NCBI GenBank assembly: GCA_022616595.1
Contig: JAKEEL010000083.1
Span: forward strand, 1 to 15,083
Source: Methylococcaceae bacterium
GTDB lineage: Bacteria; Pseudomonadota; Gammaproteobacteria; Methylococcales; UBA1147
Length of the DNA stretch: 15,083 nucleotides
Direction: 5' to 3'
Shown here: positions 6,699-14,559 of the stretch, piece after piece
Layout of the letters: every line of letters starts with the position of its first letter
Position numbering within the stretch: position 1 is the stretch's first letter
Program-made: the position numbers and the translations under genes
Notes under the pieces: model-generated
Database searches by the model: none
What the model saw: the letters and a program-made list of their open reading frames with translations, nothing else
Told to the model about the DNA's origin: nothing

Positions 6699-7610
6699 TC
6701 ATGCAATGCGAAAATGGATCAGATTCGGATCTTCCAGATTGATCGCCACTCCGAGAGAAAAAACCCCGACCGCATCCGCGATCCATTCCTCATGGTGAAT
6801 GAACAGGTCGATCCCGTCCGTCGCGCGCTTACCCTCGAAGGTTCGAATAAAAGTCCCGTTGGTGCTTTGATCTTTAATCACCATCATGCCGTTACGGCAG
6901 CCGATCACGGCATGCATTCTGGACGCGGCCCCTGAATTGATCACCAATCCGCATCGCTGTCCCCGTCCCAGCACCACTTCACCCGAAGACTCGCTCAGAT
7001 ACAAAACCTTTCCCTGATACTTCAAGTAAAGCGAAGCTTCGCTGCGCCTCCGGTTGACGGGACCGCTATGAGGCAAGGTCAACACCATCGTGGATTCACT
7101 TTCATCCCAAACCACTTCGTGAATGGTATAGGGATCGGGTTTGCCCTTGATGAAAGTCTTGTCGACGAATCGCATCCGGGCTCGATTGCGTTCCGACAAA
7201 TCGTCCACCGTCTGGTGATTGGTAATGATCTGACCGGATTTTGCGAGATTGACCATCCGCGCAGCGACATTGACCGTATCGCCGTAGGGATGGCCTTGGC
7301 TCTGCAGGATCGGGCCCGTATGGAAGCCGATTCGCACACTGATCTGAGAATCGGATTCCTCGACCAGGCTATTTTGAATCCGCGTGGCGGCTTCGAAGGC
7401 CTGATCGGGATCGGCAAATGCCGCCATGATTTCATCCCCGATGATTTCAACGACCCGCCCGCCCTGATGTTCGATCACCGACGACATGCAGTTCAAGCAC
7501 GCGACTATTTTTTCACGGGCCAGAACGTCGCCGATTGAATGATACAATTCAACACTACCGACGACATCGACAAAAAAAATCGTCATCGGCGACTTTTTTC
7601 CGTTTGGCAT
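6699..7610 (-). CDS. Class III nucleotide cyclase with C-terminal FHA domain
   Basis: A 303-aa soluble protein. Residues 9-170 form a class III cyclase domain: first metal ligand D15 in FFVDVVGS, second D59 in VVEIIGDEIMAAF, and GDTVNVAARM carrying the transition-state pair N114/R118. The base-selecting positions are unusual: Glu55 where adenylate cyclases have Lys (Glu is the guanylate cyclase residue), and His107 where Asp, Thr or Cys is normal. Residues about 205-280 are an FHA domain: LGRGQRC, SRMHAVI and KDQSTNGTFI, the phosphothreonine-binding signature. The domain order suggests cyclase output gated by binding a phosphorylated partner. The ATG follows AAGGAG at 12 bases, rather long; an ATG eight codons in is the alternative. 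DUF192 follows immediately. Activity and product (cAMP or cGMP) cannot be decided from sequence. Confidence 0.92.
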   Translation of the reverse strand: MPNGKKSPMTIFFVDVVGSVELYHSIGDVLAREKIVACLNCMSSVIEHQGGRVVEIIGDEIMAAFADPDQAFEAATRIQNSLVEESDSQISVRIGFHTGPILQSQGHPYGDTVNVAARMVNLAKSGQIITNHQTVDDLSERNRARMRFVDKTFIKGKPDPYTIHEVVWDESESTMVLTLPHSGPVNRRRSEASLYLKYQGKVLYLSESSGEVVLGRGQRCGLVINSGAASRMHAVIGCRNGMMVIKDQSTNGTFIRTFEGKRATDGIDLFIHHEEWIADAVGVFSLGVAINLEDPNLIHFRIA

Positions 7611-8083
7611 GGTCTGTCAAATCTCCTTCTCGTCGACTGGTTCTACTCACGCGTTGGTTGCAACTTCGAGCCGATCCGTACCGGGGCCGCAACGATCCCG
7701 TCTACTATAACATCGCGCGAAATCGAATATTGCAATTTTGAGGGGAGACTACGATACCGCGCCTCGCGCGAAAGCTCTTATTCCGGGGGAACGCCCGGAG
7801 CTTCCCGAACGCGGCGTGCCGGAGAAGGTTCTCCATCGTCCGGTCAATTGATCGAAATTAAACCTCTGCGGGTAAAAAATTGTATATTAGTATCGATTGA
7901 TCCAATTGTTTTATCCACCACTGATACCGATCATGGCGAAAAAGCTCCTCTGTGGAATATTTCCCCATTGCGGCGACATCACCTTGCACGGCCGGTCGAT
8001 GCCGAGACCCGCTCCCGCAGAGAAGCACGTCAGCATCACCGGCCGAAATCCCCGGATCCCAATAATCAAGCGCTGAGCACTCC
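7611..8083. other. Intergenic region between the divergent cyclase and pcm genes
   Basis: No well-supported gene. On the minus strand TATAGT (7704-7709) is a candidate -10 for the cyclase gene, without a clear -35. GGAGAA-GG-TTCTCC (about 7821-7834) is a small dyad. The AT-rich stretch around 7855-7920 probably holds the pcm promoter, but I cannot fix its hexamers. A 47-codon plus-strand frame at 7933-8076 is listed separately. Confidence 0.4.
7933..8076 (+). CDS. Possible 47-aa small ORF just upstream of pcm
   Basis: An ATG frame beginning MAKKLLCGIFPHCGDITLHG and ending NPRIPIIKR, with its TGA seven bases before the pcm start. It has two cysteines (CGIFPHC) and is basic. There is no recognisable Shine-Dalgarno, so it may be only leader sequence; the case rests on position and composition. 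Confidence 0.2.
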   Translation: MAKKLLCGIFPHCGDITLHGRSMPRPAPAEKHVSITGRNPRIPIIKR

Positions 8084-8761
8084 ATGAACAAGGTGGATCG
8101 ATTGCTGAGGGAAATCGAAAAGGAAGTCGGGTACACACGCGAATGGACGGGCAAATCGGCATTGGCCTCTGAAGTCATTGAAGCGATCAGGGAGGTACCG
8201 CGCCATCGATTCGTACCTGAATTGGCTCAAGCGTTCGCCTATGAGAATGGCCCCTTGTCAATCGGCCATGGCCAGACCATTTCACAGCCTTTTATCGTGG
8301 CATTGATGACGGATCTTCTGAACCCTGGTCCGAACTCGGTCATCCTGGAGGTAGGCACCGGATCCGGCTACCAGGCGGCGGTATTGGCGATTCTGGTCCG
8401 ACAAGTCTACTCAGTCGAAATTGTGCCCGAACTGGCCTCCAAGGCTACACGGCTATTAAAAAATCTCGATTATGCGAATGTCGAAGTGAGGCAGGGTGAT
8501 GGCTACTATGGTTGGCCGGAACACGCGCCTTACGACGGTATCATTGTGACCGCCGCGGCTCCGATGATCCCGCCGCGGTTGGTACAACAGCTCAAACCCG
8601 ATGCAAATCTGGTTATTCCGGTCGGTGAACCGCTGTCCCATCAAGAATTGATGGTGGTCAGCAAAAAGGCCGATGGTGAAGTCGTGACGCGCAACGTTTT
8701 GAGTGTCGCATTTGTACCGCTCACGGGAAGTCACAGCCGGCAGCCACCGAGGGTACGATGA
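8084..8761 (+). CDS. pcm: Protein-L-isoaspartate O-methyltransferase
   Basis: Cytoplasmic repair enzyme that methylates isoaspartyl residues in aged proteins with S-adenosylmethionine. The 225-aa length is normal for the bacterial family. Family-specific GQTISQPFIVALMTDLL lies at 63-79, SAM-binding motif I ILEVGTGSGYQAAVLA at 87-102, post-I acidic residue in VYSVEIVPELA, the IIVTAAAP motif at about 156, and VIPVG near 188. The ATG at 8084 gives the usual N-terminal extension; the Shine-Dalgarno is weak. The usual partners surE and nlpD are not adjacent. A TraR/DksA-like gene follows on the same strand after 157 bases. Confidence 0.96.
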   Translation: MNKVDRLLREIEKEVGYTREWTGKSALASEVIEAIREVPRHRFVPELAQAFAYENGPLSIGHGQTISQPFIVALMTDLLNPGPNSVILEVGTGSGYQAAVLAILVRQVYSVEIVPELASKATRLLKNLDYANVEVRQGDGYYGWPEHAPYDGIIVTAAAPMIPPRLVQQLKPDANLVIPVGEPLSHQELMVVSKKADGEVVTRNVLSVAFVPLTGSHSRQPPRVR

Positions 8762-8934
8762 TGGCCGAACCGGACCGACCGGCCGATATCACCCTGGATC
8801 GGGACATCGAAGTGTCGGGCGTATCCGATCGAATCTCGGGGGCTGTATACTGTACGGCGCGCATCACAATGGAGCCTATTATTGTAATGATCAAAAGTAA
8901 CACGATCGGGAGTATTCCATGCCGAGCGAATTAA
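8758..8934 (+). CDS. Possible 58-aa small ORF overlapping the pcm stop
   Basis: Its ATG overlaps the pcm stop (ATGA) and follows GAGGG at a suitable distance, as expected for translational coupling. The frame reads MMAEPDRPADITLDRDIEVS, then GVSDRISGAVYCTARITMEP, and ends inside the start of the next gene. The C-terminal part is less protein-like, and the probable promoter and ribosome binding site of the downstream gene lie within it, so it may be chance. Confidence 0.22.
   Translation: MMAEPDRPADITLDRDIEVSGVSDRISGAVYCTARITMEPIIVMIKSNTIGSIPCRAN
8846..8851 (+). promoter_or_regulatory. Candidate -10 for the TraR/DksA-like gene
   Basis: TATACT (5 of 6 to consensus), about 70 bases before the ATG at 8919. 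No convincing -35 at 16-18 bases. It would give the DksA-like gene transcription independent of pcm. Confidence 0.3.
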
Positions 8935-9317
8935 CCGAAATCCAACTTTCCGAACTCGGGAAACAGTTGGAGATGGACTTTCAGCGATTGCGCGAAGAAA
9001 TCAGACAGGAACTTCTCGCGTCGGATAACGAACAATATATCGAAGTGGCCGGGCAGGTTCACGACCGCGAGGAAGAATCCGTCGCGGATCTGCTCGTCGA
9101 TGTCAATCTCGCGGTCATCGACAAGCACATCCGGGCCGTGGAAGATACGGAGGCGGCCCTGGTGCGCCTGAAACGAGGCGAATACGGGACTTGTCCGGAC
9201 TGCGGCGGCGATATTCCCTATGAGCGCCTCAAGGCGTATCCGGTTGCCAAGCGCTGCCAGCAGTGTCAAACCCGCTACGAGCAGACCCACGCGCGATCGG
9301 ACCACCACACGCTCTGA
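8919..9317 (+). CDS. TraR/DksA family zinc-finger protein
   Basis: A 132-aa protein with an N-terminal coiled-coil and a C-terminal C4 zinc finger: C92-x2-C95, 17 residues, C113-x2-C116, in CPDCGGDIPYERLKAYPVAK and RCQQCQ. Members of the family enter the RNA polymerase secondary channel and modulate initiation, often with ppGpp. At the coiled-coil tip the family D-x-x-D motif appears as D49-R-E-E52, followed by the typical SVADLL. It is shorter than E. coli DksA (151 aa) and belongs to the short TraR/DksA-like group rather than being the housekeeping DksA. GGGAG seven bases before the ATG supports the start. It lies downstream of pcm with its own candidate -10. Confidence 0.92.
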   Translation: MPSELTEIQLSELGKQLEMDFQRLREEIRQELLASDNEQYIEVAGQVHDREEESVADLLVDVNLAVIDKHIRAVEDTEAALVRLKRGEYGTCPDCGGDIPYERLKAYPVAKRCQQCQTRYEQTHARSDHHTL

Positions 9318-9512
9318 AAACGACGATAATCTGGAATGAATCTCGAGTAACAGGACAGCAAAGTCCGATTGTAGCCGATATCCGGATTGGCGCCGCCGCA
9401 ACAGCACCGGGCTCTCGGAAGGAGCGGACGCGGGTTCCGGCTATGGAGGCAATGATTGTGGCTTTTCACCCGCCGGGTGATTCTTCAGGACATTCCGTGC
9501 AGCATTTTCGGC

Positions 9513-9542
9513 ATGTTCGCCGAACATTTGTCCGGATACAAT
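9513..9542 (+). promoter_or_regulatory. Candidate promoter with 15-bp palindrome for the NYN gene
   Basis: ATGTTCG-C-CGAACAT (9513-9527) is a perfect 7-bp-arm palindrome. TACAAT (9537-9542) is a good -10, and the hexamer 17 bases before it falls inside the palindrome, so the palindrome covers the -35. Transcription would start near 9549, 40 bases before the ATG. The GTTC/GAAC arms recall LexA-type boxes of some phyla, but the spacing is not a known gammaproteobacterial one. Confidence 0.45.
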
Positions 9543-9588
9543 CTTTTTTCATGAGACAAATCTCAGGAGCCACCAATCAGGAAACGCG

Positions 9589-10407
9589 ATGAATCCAAAA
9601 ACCAAGACACAAAATCTGGCCCTGTATTGCGATTTTGAGAATATCGCGCTCGGAGTCCGGGACGCGAAATACGCGGCCTTCGACATTCAAAAGGTACTGG
9701 AGCGCCTGCTTCTCAAGGGCAACATCGTGGTTAAAAAAGCCTATTGTGACTGGGACCGCTACAAAGAATTCAAGGCGGATATGCACGAAGCGGCCTTCGA
9801 GCTGATCGAGATCCCGCATGTCCGGCAATCGGGAAAAAATTCGGCCGACATCCGCATGGTCGTCGACGCGCTGGATCTGTGTTATACCAAATCCCATGTC
9901 GATACCTTCGTGATCATCAGCGGCGATTCGGACTTCTCCGCATTGGTCAGCAAGCTCAGGGAGAACAACAAGGTCGTGATCGGTGTAGGAGTCAAAAATT
10001 CCGCTTCGGATCTCCTGATCGCCAATTGCGACGAGTTCATTTTCTATGACGATCTGGCGCGGGAGAGCGAAAAGAATCGCAAATCGAAGCGCAAGTCCGC
10101 GGTAACGAAGAGCACGGCCACGAAAATCGTATCGCCAAGCGAAGAAGTGAAAAAGCAGGAAGCCCTGGATTTGGTACTGGAAACCCTCGAAGATCTGTTC
10201 GAGGAGCGCGGAGAGGAAGAAAAGGTCTGGGGCTCGATGGTCAAGCAAGCCTTAAGACGACGCAAACCCGGTTTCAACGAAACTTATCACGGCTTTCGCA
10301 CCTTCGGGAGGCTCCTGGAAGAAGCGCAGGCTCGGAAGCTTTTAACGATGGAACACGACGAAAAATCCGGGGGCTACATCATCAAAGGTATCGTGCATGA
10401 AGAATAA
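9589..10407 (+). CDS. NYN-domain (PIN-like) nuclease with C-terminal LOTUS/OST-HTH domain
   Basis: A 272-aa soluble protein of the LabA/YacP-like NYN superfamily. Residues 8-155 form the NYN fold with acidic active-site residues D15 in LYCDFENIA, D87 in GKNSADIRMVVDALD, and D113/D115 in VIISGDSDFSALVSKLRE, followed by VGVKNSASDLLIANCDEFIF. A lysine-rich linker (about 158-185) leads to a LOTUS/OST-HTH domain (about 190-268), which in this family is linked with RNA binding. The likely role is RNA cleavage or decay; the substrate is unknown. AGGA before the ATG supports the start. It stands alone, convergent with kdpE, behind a palindromic candidate operator. Confidence 0.93.
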   Translation: MNPKTKTQNLALYCDFENIALGVRDAKYAAFDIQKVLERLLLKGNIVVKKAYCDWDRYKEFKADMHEAAFELIEIPHVRQSGKNSADIRMVVDALDLCYTKSHVDTFVIISGDSDFSALVSKLRENNKVVIGVGVKNSASDLLIANCDEFIFYDDLARESEKNRKSKRKSAVTKSTATKIVSPSEEVKKQEALDLVLETLEDLFEERGEEEKVWGSMVKQALRRRKPGFNETYHGFRTFGRLLEEAQARKLLTMEHDEKSGGYIIKGIVHEE

Positions 10408-10470
10408 GAACAAAGATCGCGATTGATGCGCCTCCTGCGTCGGCACATCCTAGCATCCGGATAGATTTCG

Positions 10471-10489
10471 GCCGATTGAATCAATCGGC
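10471..10489. terminator. Stem-loop between the convergent NYN and kdpE genes
   Basis: GCCGATTG-AAT-CAATCGGC, a perfect 8-bp stem with a 3-base loop, three bases beyond the kdpE stop and about 63 bases beyond the NYN stop. Neither strand has a T run, so an intrinsic terminator is not certain; it may protect or weakly end both transcripts. Confidence 0.4.
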
Positions 10490-10491
10490 GT

Positions 10492-11187
10492 TCAGGTCTT
10501 CAGACGATAGCCGACACCGGATTCGGTCAGCAAATATTTCATGCGGGTCGGATCGGGTTCCAGCTTCTGCCTGAGTTGGCTCATGTAAATCCTAAGGTAA
10601 TGCGAATTCTCGACATAAGCCGGCCCCCAGACTTCTTTGAGCAATTGCCGATGGGTCAGCACCTTGCCGGCATATTTCACCAGGGTGGACAAAAGCCGGT
10701 ATTCGATCGGCGTAAGATGGACCTCACGATCGCCGACATAGACCAGGCGCTTGAGTAAATCGACTTTGAGTTCACCCGTGGTGAAAACCGGATCGGCCGG
10801 ATGCTCCGGATTGACCGCCGAATGCCGCAATGCGACCCGAATACGCGCCAACAGCTCGCCGATGCCGAAAGGTTTGGTCAGATAATCGTCCGCTCCCGCA
10901 TCGAGCGCCTCGACTTTGTGCTGTTCGGCGCTCCGCGCGGACAGAATGATGATCGGCAGCATTGTCCATTCCCGCAATGCCTTGACCACCTCGACACCGT
11001 CCATATCCGGCAACCCCAAATCCAGGACGACGATATCGGGCTTGCGCACGCCGGCTTCGACCAAACCTTGCCGCCCGGTATCCGCTTCATACACCTGGAA
11101 CTTCAGTGTACCGAGGCTGGTTCTCAGGAATCGACGCATCTGCGGGTCGTCTTCGATCACCACGATGACGGGATTCGGATTGGCCAT
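10492..11187 (-). CDS. kdpE: KdpE response regulator
   Basis: OmpR-family regulator of 231 aa that activates kdpFABC at low potassium or osmotic stress. The receiver domain has D13/D14, phospho-acceptor D56 (VVLDLGLPDMDG), IIILSARS and DDYLTKPFGIGELLARI; the winged helix has LTPIEYRLLSTLVKYAGKVL and the KdpE-type recognition region NSHYLRIYMSQLRQKLEPDP, ending TESGVGYRLKT. These residues and the position nine bases after kdpD identify it. The kdp promoter it would bind lies outside the window, upstream of kdpA. It is the last gene of the locus. Confidence 0.97.
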   Translation of the reverse strand: MANPNPVIVVIEDDPQMRRFLRTSLGTLKFQVYEADTGRQGLVEAGVRKPDIVVLDLGLPDMDGVEVVKALREWTMLPIIILSARSAEQHKVEALDAGADDYLTKPFGIGELLARIRVALRHSAVNPEHPADPVFTTGELKVDLLKRLVYVGDREVHLTPIEYRLLSTLVKYAGKVLTHRQLLKEVWGPAYVENSHYLRIYMSQLRQKLEPDPTRMKYLLTESGVGYRLKT

Positions 11188-11196
11188 GTTCAGCGA

Positions 11197-13956
11197 TCAG
11201 TCTTTTTCCAATTCCACCGGGGGCGGCGATTGATCGAAGGGCAACACGAAGGAGAACAATGCGCCGCCGCTGGCCCTGTTTTTTGCCTGGATATGTCCGC
11301 CGTGCGCTTCGACGATGGCACGGCAAATGGTCAGACCGAGCCCGACTCCGCTTTGCGCGCGCTCTCCCTGCACCCGATGGAACTTCTCGAACAAGAGATC
11401 TTCGTGTCCCTTCGGTATTCCGGGCCCCCTGTCGGCCACCGAGATCGATACCGACAACGGGCCGAATTCAGCGGTGACCTCGATCGGGCTTCCATCCGGT
11501 GTGTAGCGTACCGCGTTTTCCAGCAGATTGACCAGCAATTGTTCGATCATCACGGAATCGACATGGATCAGCGGCGATCCGGCCGGCAGTTTCACGTTCA
11601 GCGGTCTGCCTTCCAGACGTTTATGCAGCCGTGTCAGCACCGAACCGACGATCTCGTCCAATGGGACCCATTGGCGGTTCAGTTTGACCATACCGGAATC
11701 GAGCCTCGCCATGTCCAGGATATTGCCGACCAGGTTCGACATGCGCAGCGCTTCGTCGAGAATCGCACGGCTGAGTTCAAGCCGGTCTTCCGCTCGAAGC
11801 GCGTCGTCCCGTTCCGTCAAGGTGCTGGCCGAGCCGACGATTGTGGCAAGCGGCGTGCGCAGATCATGGGAGATCGAACTGAGCAGCGAGTTCCTGAGCC
11901 GCTCGGCCTCCATCTCGACCGAAGACCGCTTCGCCTGCTCGGCCAGCCGGGCACGCTCGATCGCCTGCACGATCTGACTGATGAAGGTCTCCAGGAGTTT
12001 TTTCTGTTCCGGCAGAAAGAACCGCCGCAGGTTGACCGGCAACAGGGCCAGCACGCCGAGGACCTTGCTGCCGCTGCCCAAGGGGAAATAGACGAGGTCG
12101 GTTCCGGGCAGGGTATGGGTTCCCTGCCCGGCCATTTCGTTATGATCGAATACCCACTGCGCCACACTGAGGTCGCAGCCGTGAATCGATTCGGACGATG
12201 CGCTGCCGGTTGGATACTGGATTCGTCCGTTTTCATCCGGGAAAAGCACGACGTTCCGGCTACCGAATTCAGTATGGATGTGACGCACCGCGATCCGCAA
12301 GATCTCCGCTTCGCTCCGGCCCGTGGACAGTTCCTTGCTCATCGCGTACAGTACGGAAGCGCGCCTTTCGCGGTGAGCGGCCACCTTCGCCTGGGACCGG
12401 ACGTTGGCCATCAGGTTGCTGATCACCATCGCGACCGCGAGCATTGCGCCCAAAGTCACGAGGTATTGGGTATCGGATACCGAAAACCTGAAGTAAGGCG
12501 CGACGAACAACAAATCGAAAGCAACCACGCTGAGAATCGAAGCCAGGATCGACGGGCCACGCCCGAGACTCGTCGCGACGAACACGACGCCCAACAGGTA
12601 TATCATCACGAGGTTCGCGAGTTCAATCCTGCCGTAGAGGCTTTCCGCGAGGAGTGAGCACACTGCGATGACGCCTACTGCGAGTCCATAGCCGCGGTAA
12701 CCGCGCTTGCGTTTCTGTCCCGAATCCGAACTGAGCCCCGGCGGCGGCGCCCTGCGGGAAGCCGGCAGTTCCGAGTCTCCGGCAGCACTCCTTGGATTGC
12801 CCATCATCTGAATATTGATGTTATGGGCCTCGCCGATCAGGGTATCCACCACCGAGCCGAGCAGCCAACGCTTCCAGCCTCGGCGCCTCGGTTTGCCCAT
12901 CACGATCTTGGTGATGTTCCGTTCCTTCGCGAAATTGATCAGCGCTTCAGCGATTTCCGGCGCGCTCAAGGTGACCGTTTCCGCCCCGAGCTGCTCGGCC
13001 AGCCGCAGGATATTCAGCACGCCATCGCGTTTGCTGGCCGGCAAGCGCTGCAATCGCGGTGTTTCCACGTATGCCACGATCCATTCGCCGCGCAATCCGC
13101 TGGCCAAACGTTTTCCAGCCCGCACCAACTGTTCCGCGACCGCGTCCGGGCCGATGCAGACCAGAATGCGCTCGCCAACCTGCCAGATCTCGCGAATCGC
13201 ATGATCTTCGCGATAGTCCTGCATTTGCGCATCGACCCGGTCCGCGGTTTGCCTCAACGCGAGTTCGCGCAGCGCGATCAGATTGCCTTTGCGGAAAAAG
13301 TTCCTGATCGCGCGTTCGGCCTGTTGCGGCAGATAAACCTTGCCTTCCTTGAAGCGCACCAAGAGCTCGTCGGGCGGCAAATCCACCAGTTCGACTTCGT
13401 CAGCCTGCTCGAAGACCGTGTCCGGCACCGTCTCAAAGACGCGAATGCCGGAGAACTGGCCGACATCGTCGCTAAGGCTTTCCAGATGCTGAACGTTCAG
13501 CGTGGTGTAAACATCGATCCCTGCGCCAAGCAGTTCTTCCACGTCTTGCCAGCGTTTGGGGTGACGCGAGCCCGGCGCGTTGCTGTGGGCCAATTCATCG
13601 ACCAGAATTAACGACGGCCGACGCTTCAGAGCCCCATCGAGGTCGAACTCGCGCAGGCGGGTACCGCGGTAATCGATGTTACGGGCCGGCAGGACTTCCA
13701 ATCCTTTCAGCAGCTGTGCGGTTTCCTTGCGGCCGTGAGTTTCCACGAGCCCCACGGCCACATCAATGCCCGTGGCCCGTCGCTCCCTGGCCGCGAGCAG
13801 CATCGAGTAGGTTTTTCCGACGCCTGCGGAGGCGCCGAAGAAAATCTTCAATCGTCCGCGCCGGGCTTTGGCTTCATCACGCTCCACTTTCGCCAGGAGT
13901 ACATCGGGATCGGGACGTTCGCCGGACACGGTCGCGATTATCGGTGATCGATCCAA
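11197..13956 (-). CDS. kdpD: KdpD sensor histidine kinase
   Basis: A 919-aa kinase, slightly longer than E. coli KdpD (894 aa). Order: cytoplasmic KdpD domain with Walker A GASAGVGKTY at 41-50, VETHGRKET at about 71 and the DELAHSNAPGSRHPKRWQDV signature at about 120-139; a Usp-like domain (about 262-386); four membrane helices between about 422 and 516; a GAF-like region (about 545-665); HisKA with H697 in SSISHDLRTPLATI; HATPase with VNLLENAVRYTP, VADRGPGIP and GVGLGLTICRAIVEAHGG. It senses K+ and turgor-related signals and phosphorylates KdpE. Its start overlaps the kdpC end by 19 bases. All catalytic motifs are intact. Confidence 0.97.
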   Translation of the reverse strand: MDRSPIIATVSGERPDPDVLLAKVERDEAKARRGRLKIFFGASAGVGKTYSMLLAARERRATGIDVAVGLVETHGRKETAQLLKGLEVLPARNIDYRGTRLREFDLDGALKRRPSLILVDELAHSNAPGSRHPKRWQDVEELLGAGIDVYTTLNVQHLESLSDDVGQFSGIRVFETVPDTVFEQADEVELVDLPPDELLVRFKEGKVYLPQQAERAIRNFFRKGNLIALRELALRQTADRVDAQMQDYREDHAIREIWQVGERILVCIGPDAVAEQLVRAGKRLASGLRGEWIVAYVETPRLQRLPASKRDGVLNILRLAEQLGAETVTLSAPEIAEALINFAKERNITKIVMGKPRRRGWKRWLLGSVVDTLIGEAHNINIQMMGNPRSAAGDSELPASRRAPPPGLSSDSGQKRKRGYRGYGLAVGVIAVCSLLAESLYGRIELANLVMIYLLGVVFVATSLGRGPSILASILSVVAFDLLFVAPYFRFSVSDTQYLVTLGAMLAVAMVISNLMANVRSQAKVAAHRERRASVLYAMSKELSTGRSEAEILRIAVRHIHTEFGSRNVVLFPDENGRIQYPTGSASSESIHGCDLSVAQWVFDHNEMAGQGTHTLPGTDLVYFPLGSGSKVLGVLALLPVNLRRFFLPEQKKLLETFISQIVQAIERARLAEQAKRSSVEMEAERLRNSLLSSISHDLRTPLATIVGSASTLTERDDALRAEDRLELSRAILDEALRMSNLVGNILDMARLDSGMVKLNRQWVPLDEIVGSVLTRLHKRLEGRPLNVKLPAGSPLIHVDSVMIEQLLVNLLENAVRYTPDGSPIEVTAEFGPLSVSISVADRGPGIPKGHEDLLFEKFHRVQGERAQSGVGLGLTICRAIVEAHGGHIQAKNRASGGALFSFVLPFDQSPPPVELEKD

Positions 13957-14549
13957 TCGGGTCCATCCGGCCGAGGTTGATGGATTTCATCCAGGGCGAG
14001 ATTCAGACGCAGAACATTGACTCTCGGTTCACCCAACAGTTCGAGCTGACGCGATTCCGTGTGGCGCGAAACCAATTCACGCACCACTTGCGTCGTTAAA
14101 CTCCTCGCTTGCGCGACACGGTTCACCTGATACTCGGCCGCGGCCGGACTGATATGGGGATCCAGGCCGCTGCCGGACGCGGTGACCAAATCGATCGGCA
14201 CGGGAGATCGATTGCCGGGATCGGCTTCCCGCAGACTTTCGATCCTCGCCGCTACCGCTGCGATCAAGGCCGGATTGGTCGGTCCCAAATTGCTGCCGCC
14301 CGACGCGGCGGCGTTATACGGCATCCCGCCGGTCGCGGACGGACGGCTGCGGAAATATCGCGGCGAGCTGAACGATTGACCGATCAGCGCGGAACCGACC
14401 GGTTTGCCATCCTTCACGATCAGGCTGCCGTTGGCCTGGTCCGGAAATAACCACTGCGCGATGCCGGTGATCACAAGGGGATAGACGACACCGGTGATGA
14501 AGGTCCAGATCATTAACATCGAAACGGCGGACTTTGCATGATTCCACAC
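13938..14549 (-). CDS. kdpC: KdpC, potassium-transporting ATPase subunit C
   Basis: Subunit of the high-affinity K+ P-type ATPase KdpFABC, anchored by one N-terminal membrane helix (SMLMIWTFITGVVYPLVITG) with the rest on the periplasmic side. Family hallmarks: GSALIGQSF, the NAAASGGSNLGPTNP block, and VTASGSGLDPHISPAAAEYQ with the following VNRVAQAR. From the GTG at 14549 the protein is 203 aa (E. coli 190). I prefer this GTG because GAGG stands eight bases before it; a TTG at 14573 within the end of kdpB is the longer alternative (211 aa). The start lies 11 bases after the first base of the kdpB stop region, so the genes are tightly coupled. Confidence 0.95.
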   Translation of the reverse strand: MWNHAKSAVSMLMIWTFITGVVYPLVITGIAQWLFPDQANGSLIVKDGKPVGSALIGQSFSSPRYFRSRPSATGGMPYNAAASGGSNLGPTNPALIAAVAARIESLREADPGNRSPVPIDLVTASGSGLDPHISPAAAEYQVNRVAQARSLTTQVVRELVSRHTESRQLELLGEPRVNVLRLNLALDEIHQPRPDGPDWIDHR

Positions 14550-14559
14550 GGCGTGCGCC

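Noticed and set aside
7539..8087. 182-codon plus-strand frame across the cyclase start and the intergenic region
   Set aside because: First part is antisense to the cyclase gene, the remainder has low-complexity Arg/Ser content and no ribosome binding site.
7858..8178. 106-codon minus-strand frame overlapping the pcm start
   Set aside because: Overlaps the well-supported start of pcm and shows no recognisable family or ribosome binding site.
9263..9592. Plus-strand frame of 109 codons between the DksA-like and NYN genes
   Set aside because: Starts inside the DksA-like gene in another frame, has no Shine-Dalgarno, and overlaps the probable promoter of the NYN gene.
10801..12657. Very long plus-strand open frame (618 codons) opposite kdpE/kdpD
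   Set aside because: It is the antisense shadow of kdpD and kdpE, whose motifs are complete on the other strand; its composition (rich in Arg, His, Gln, Asp) is that of a reversed frame.
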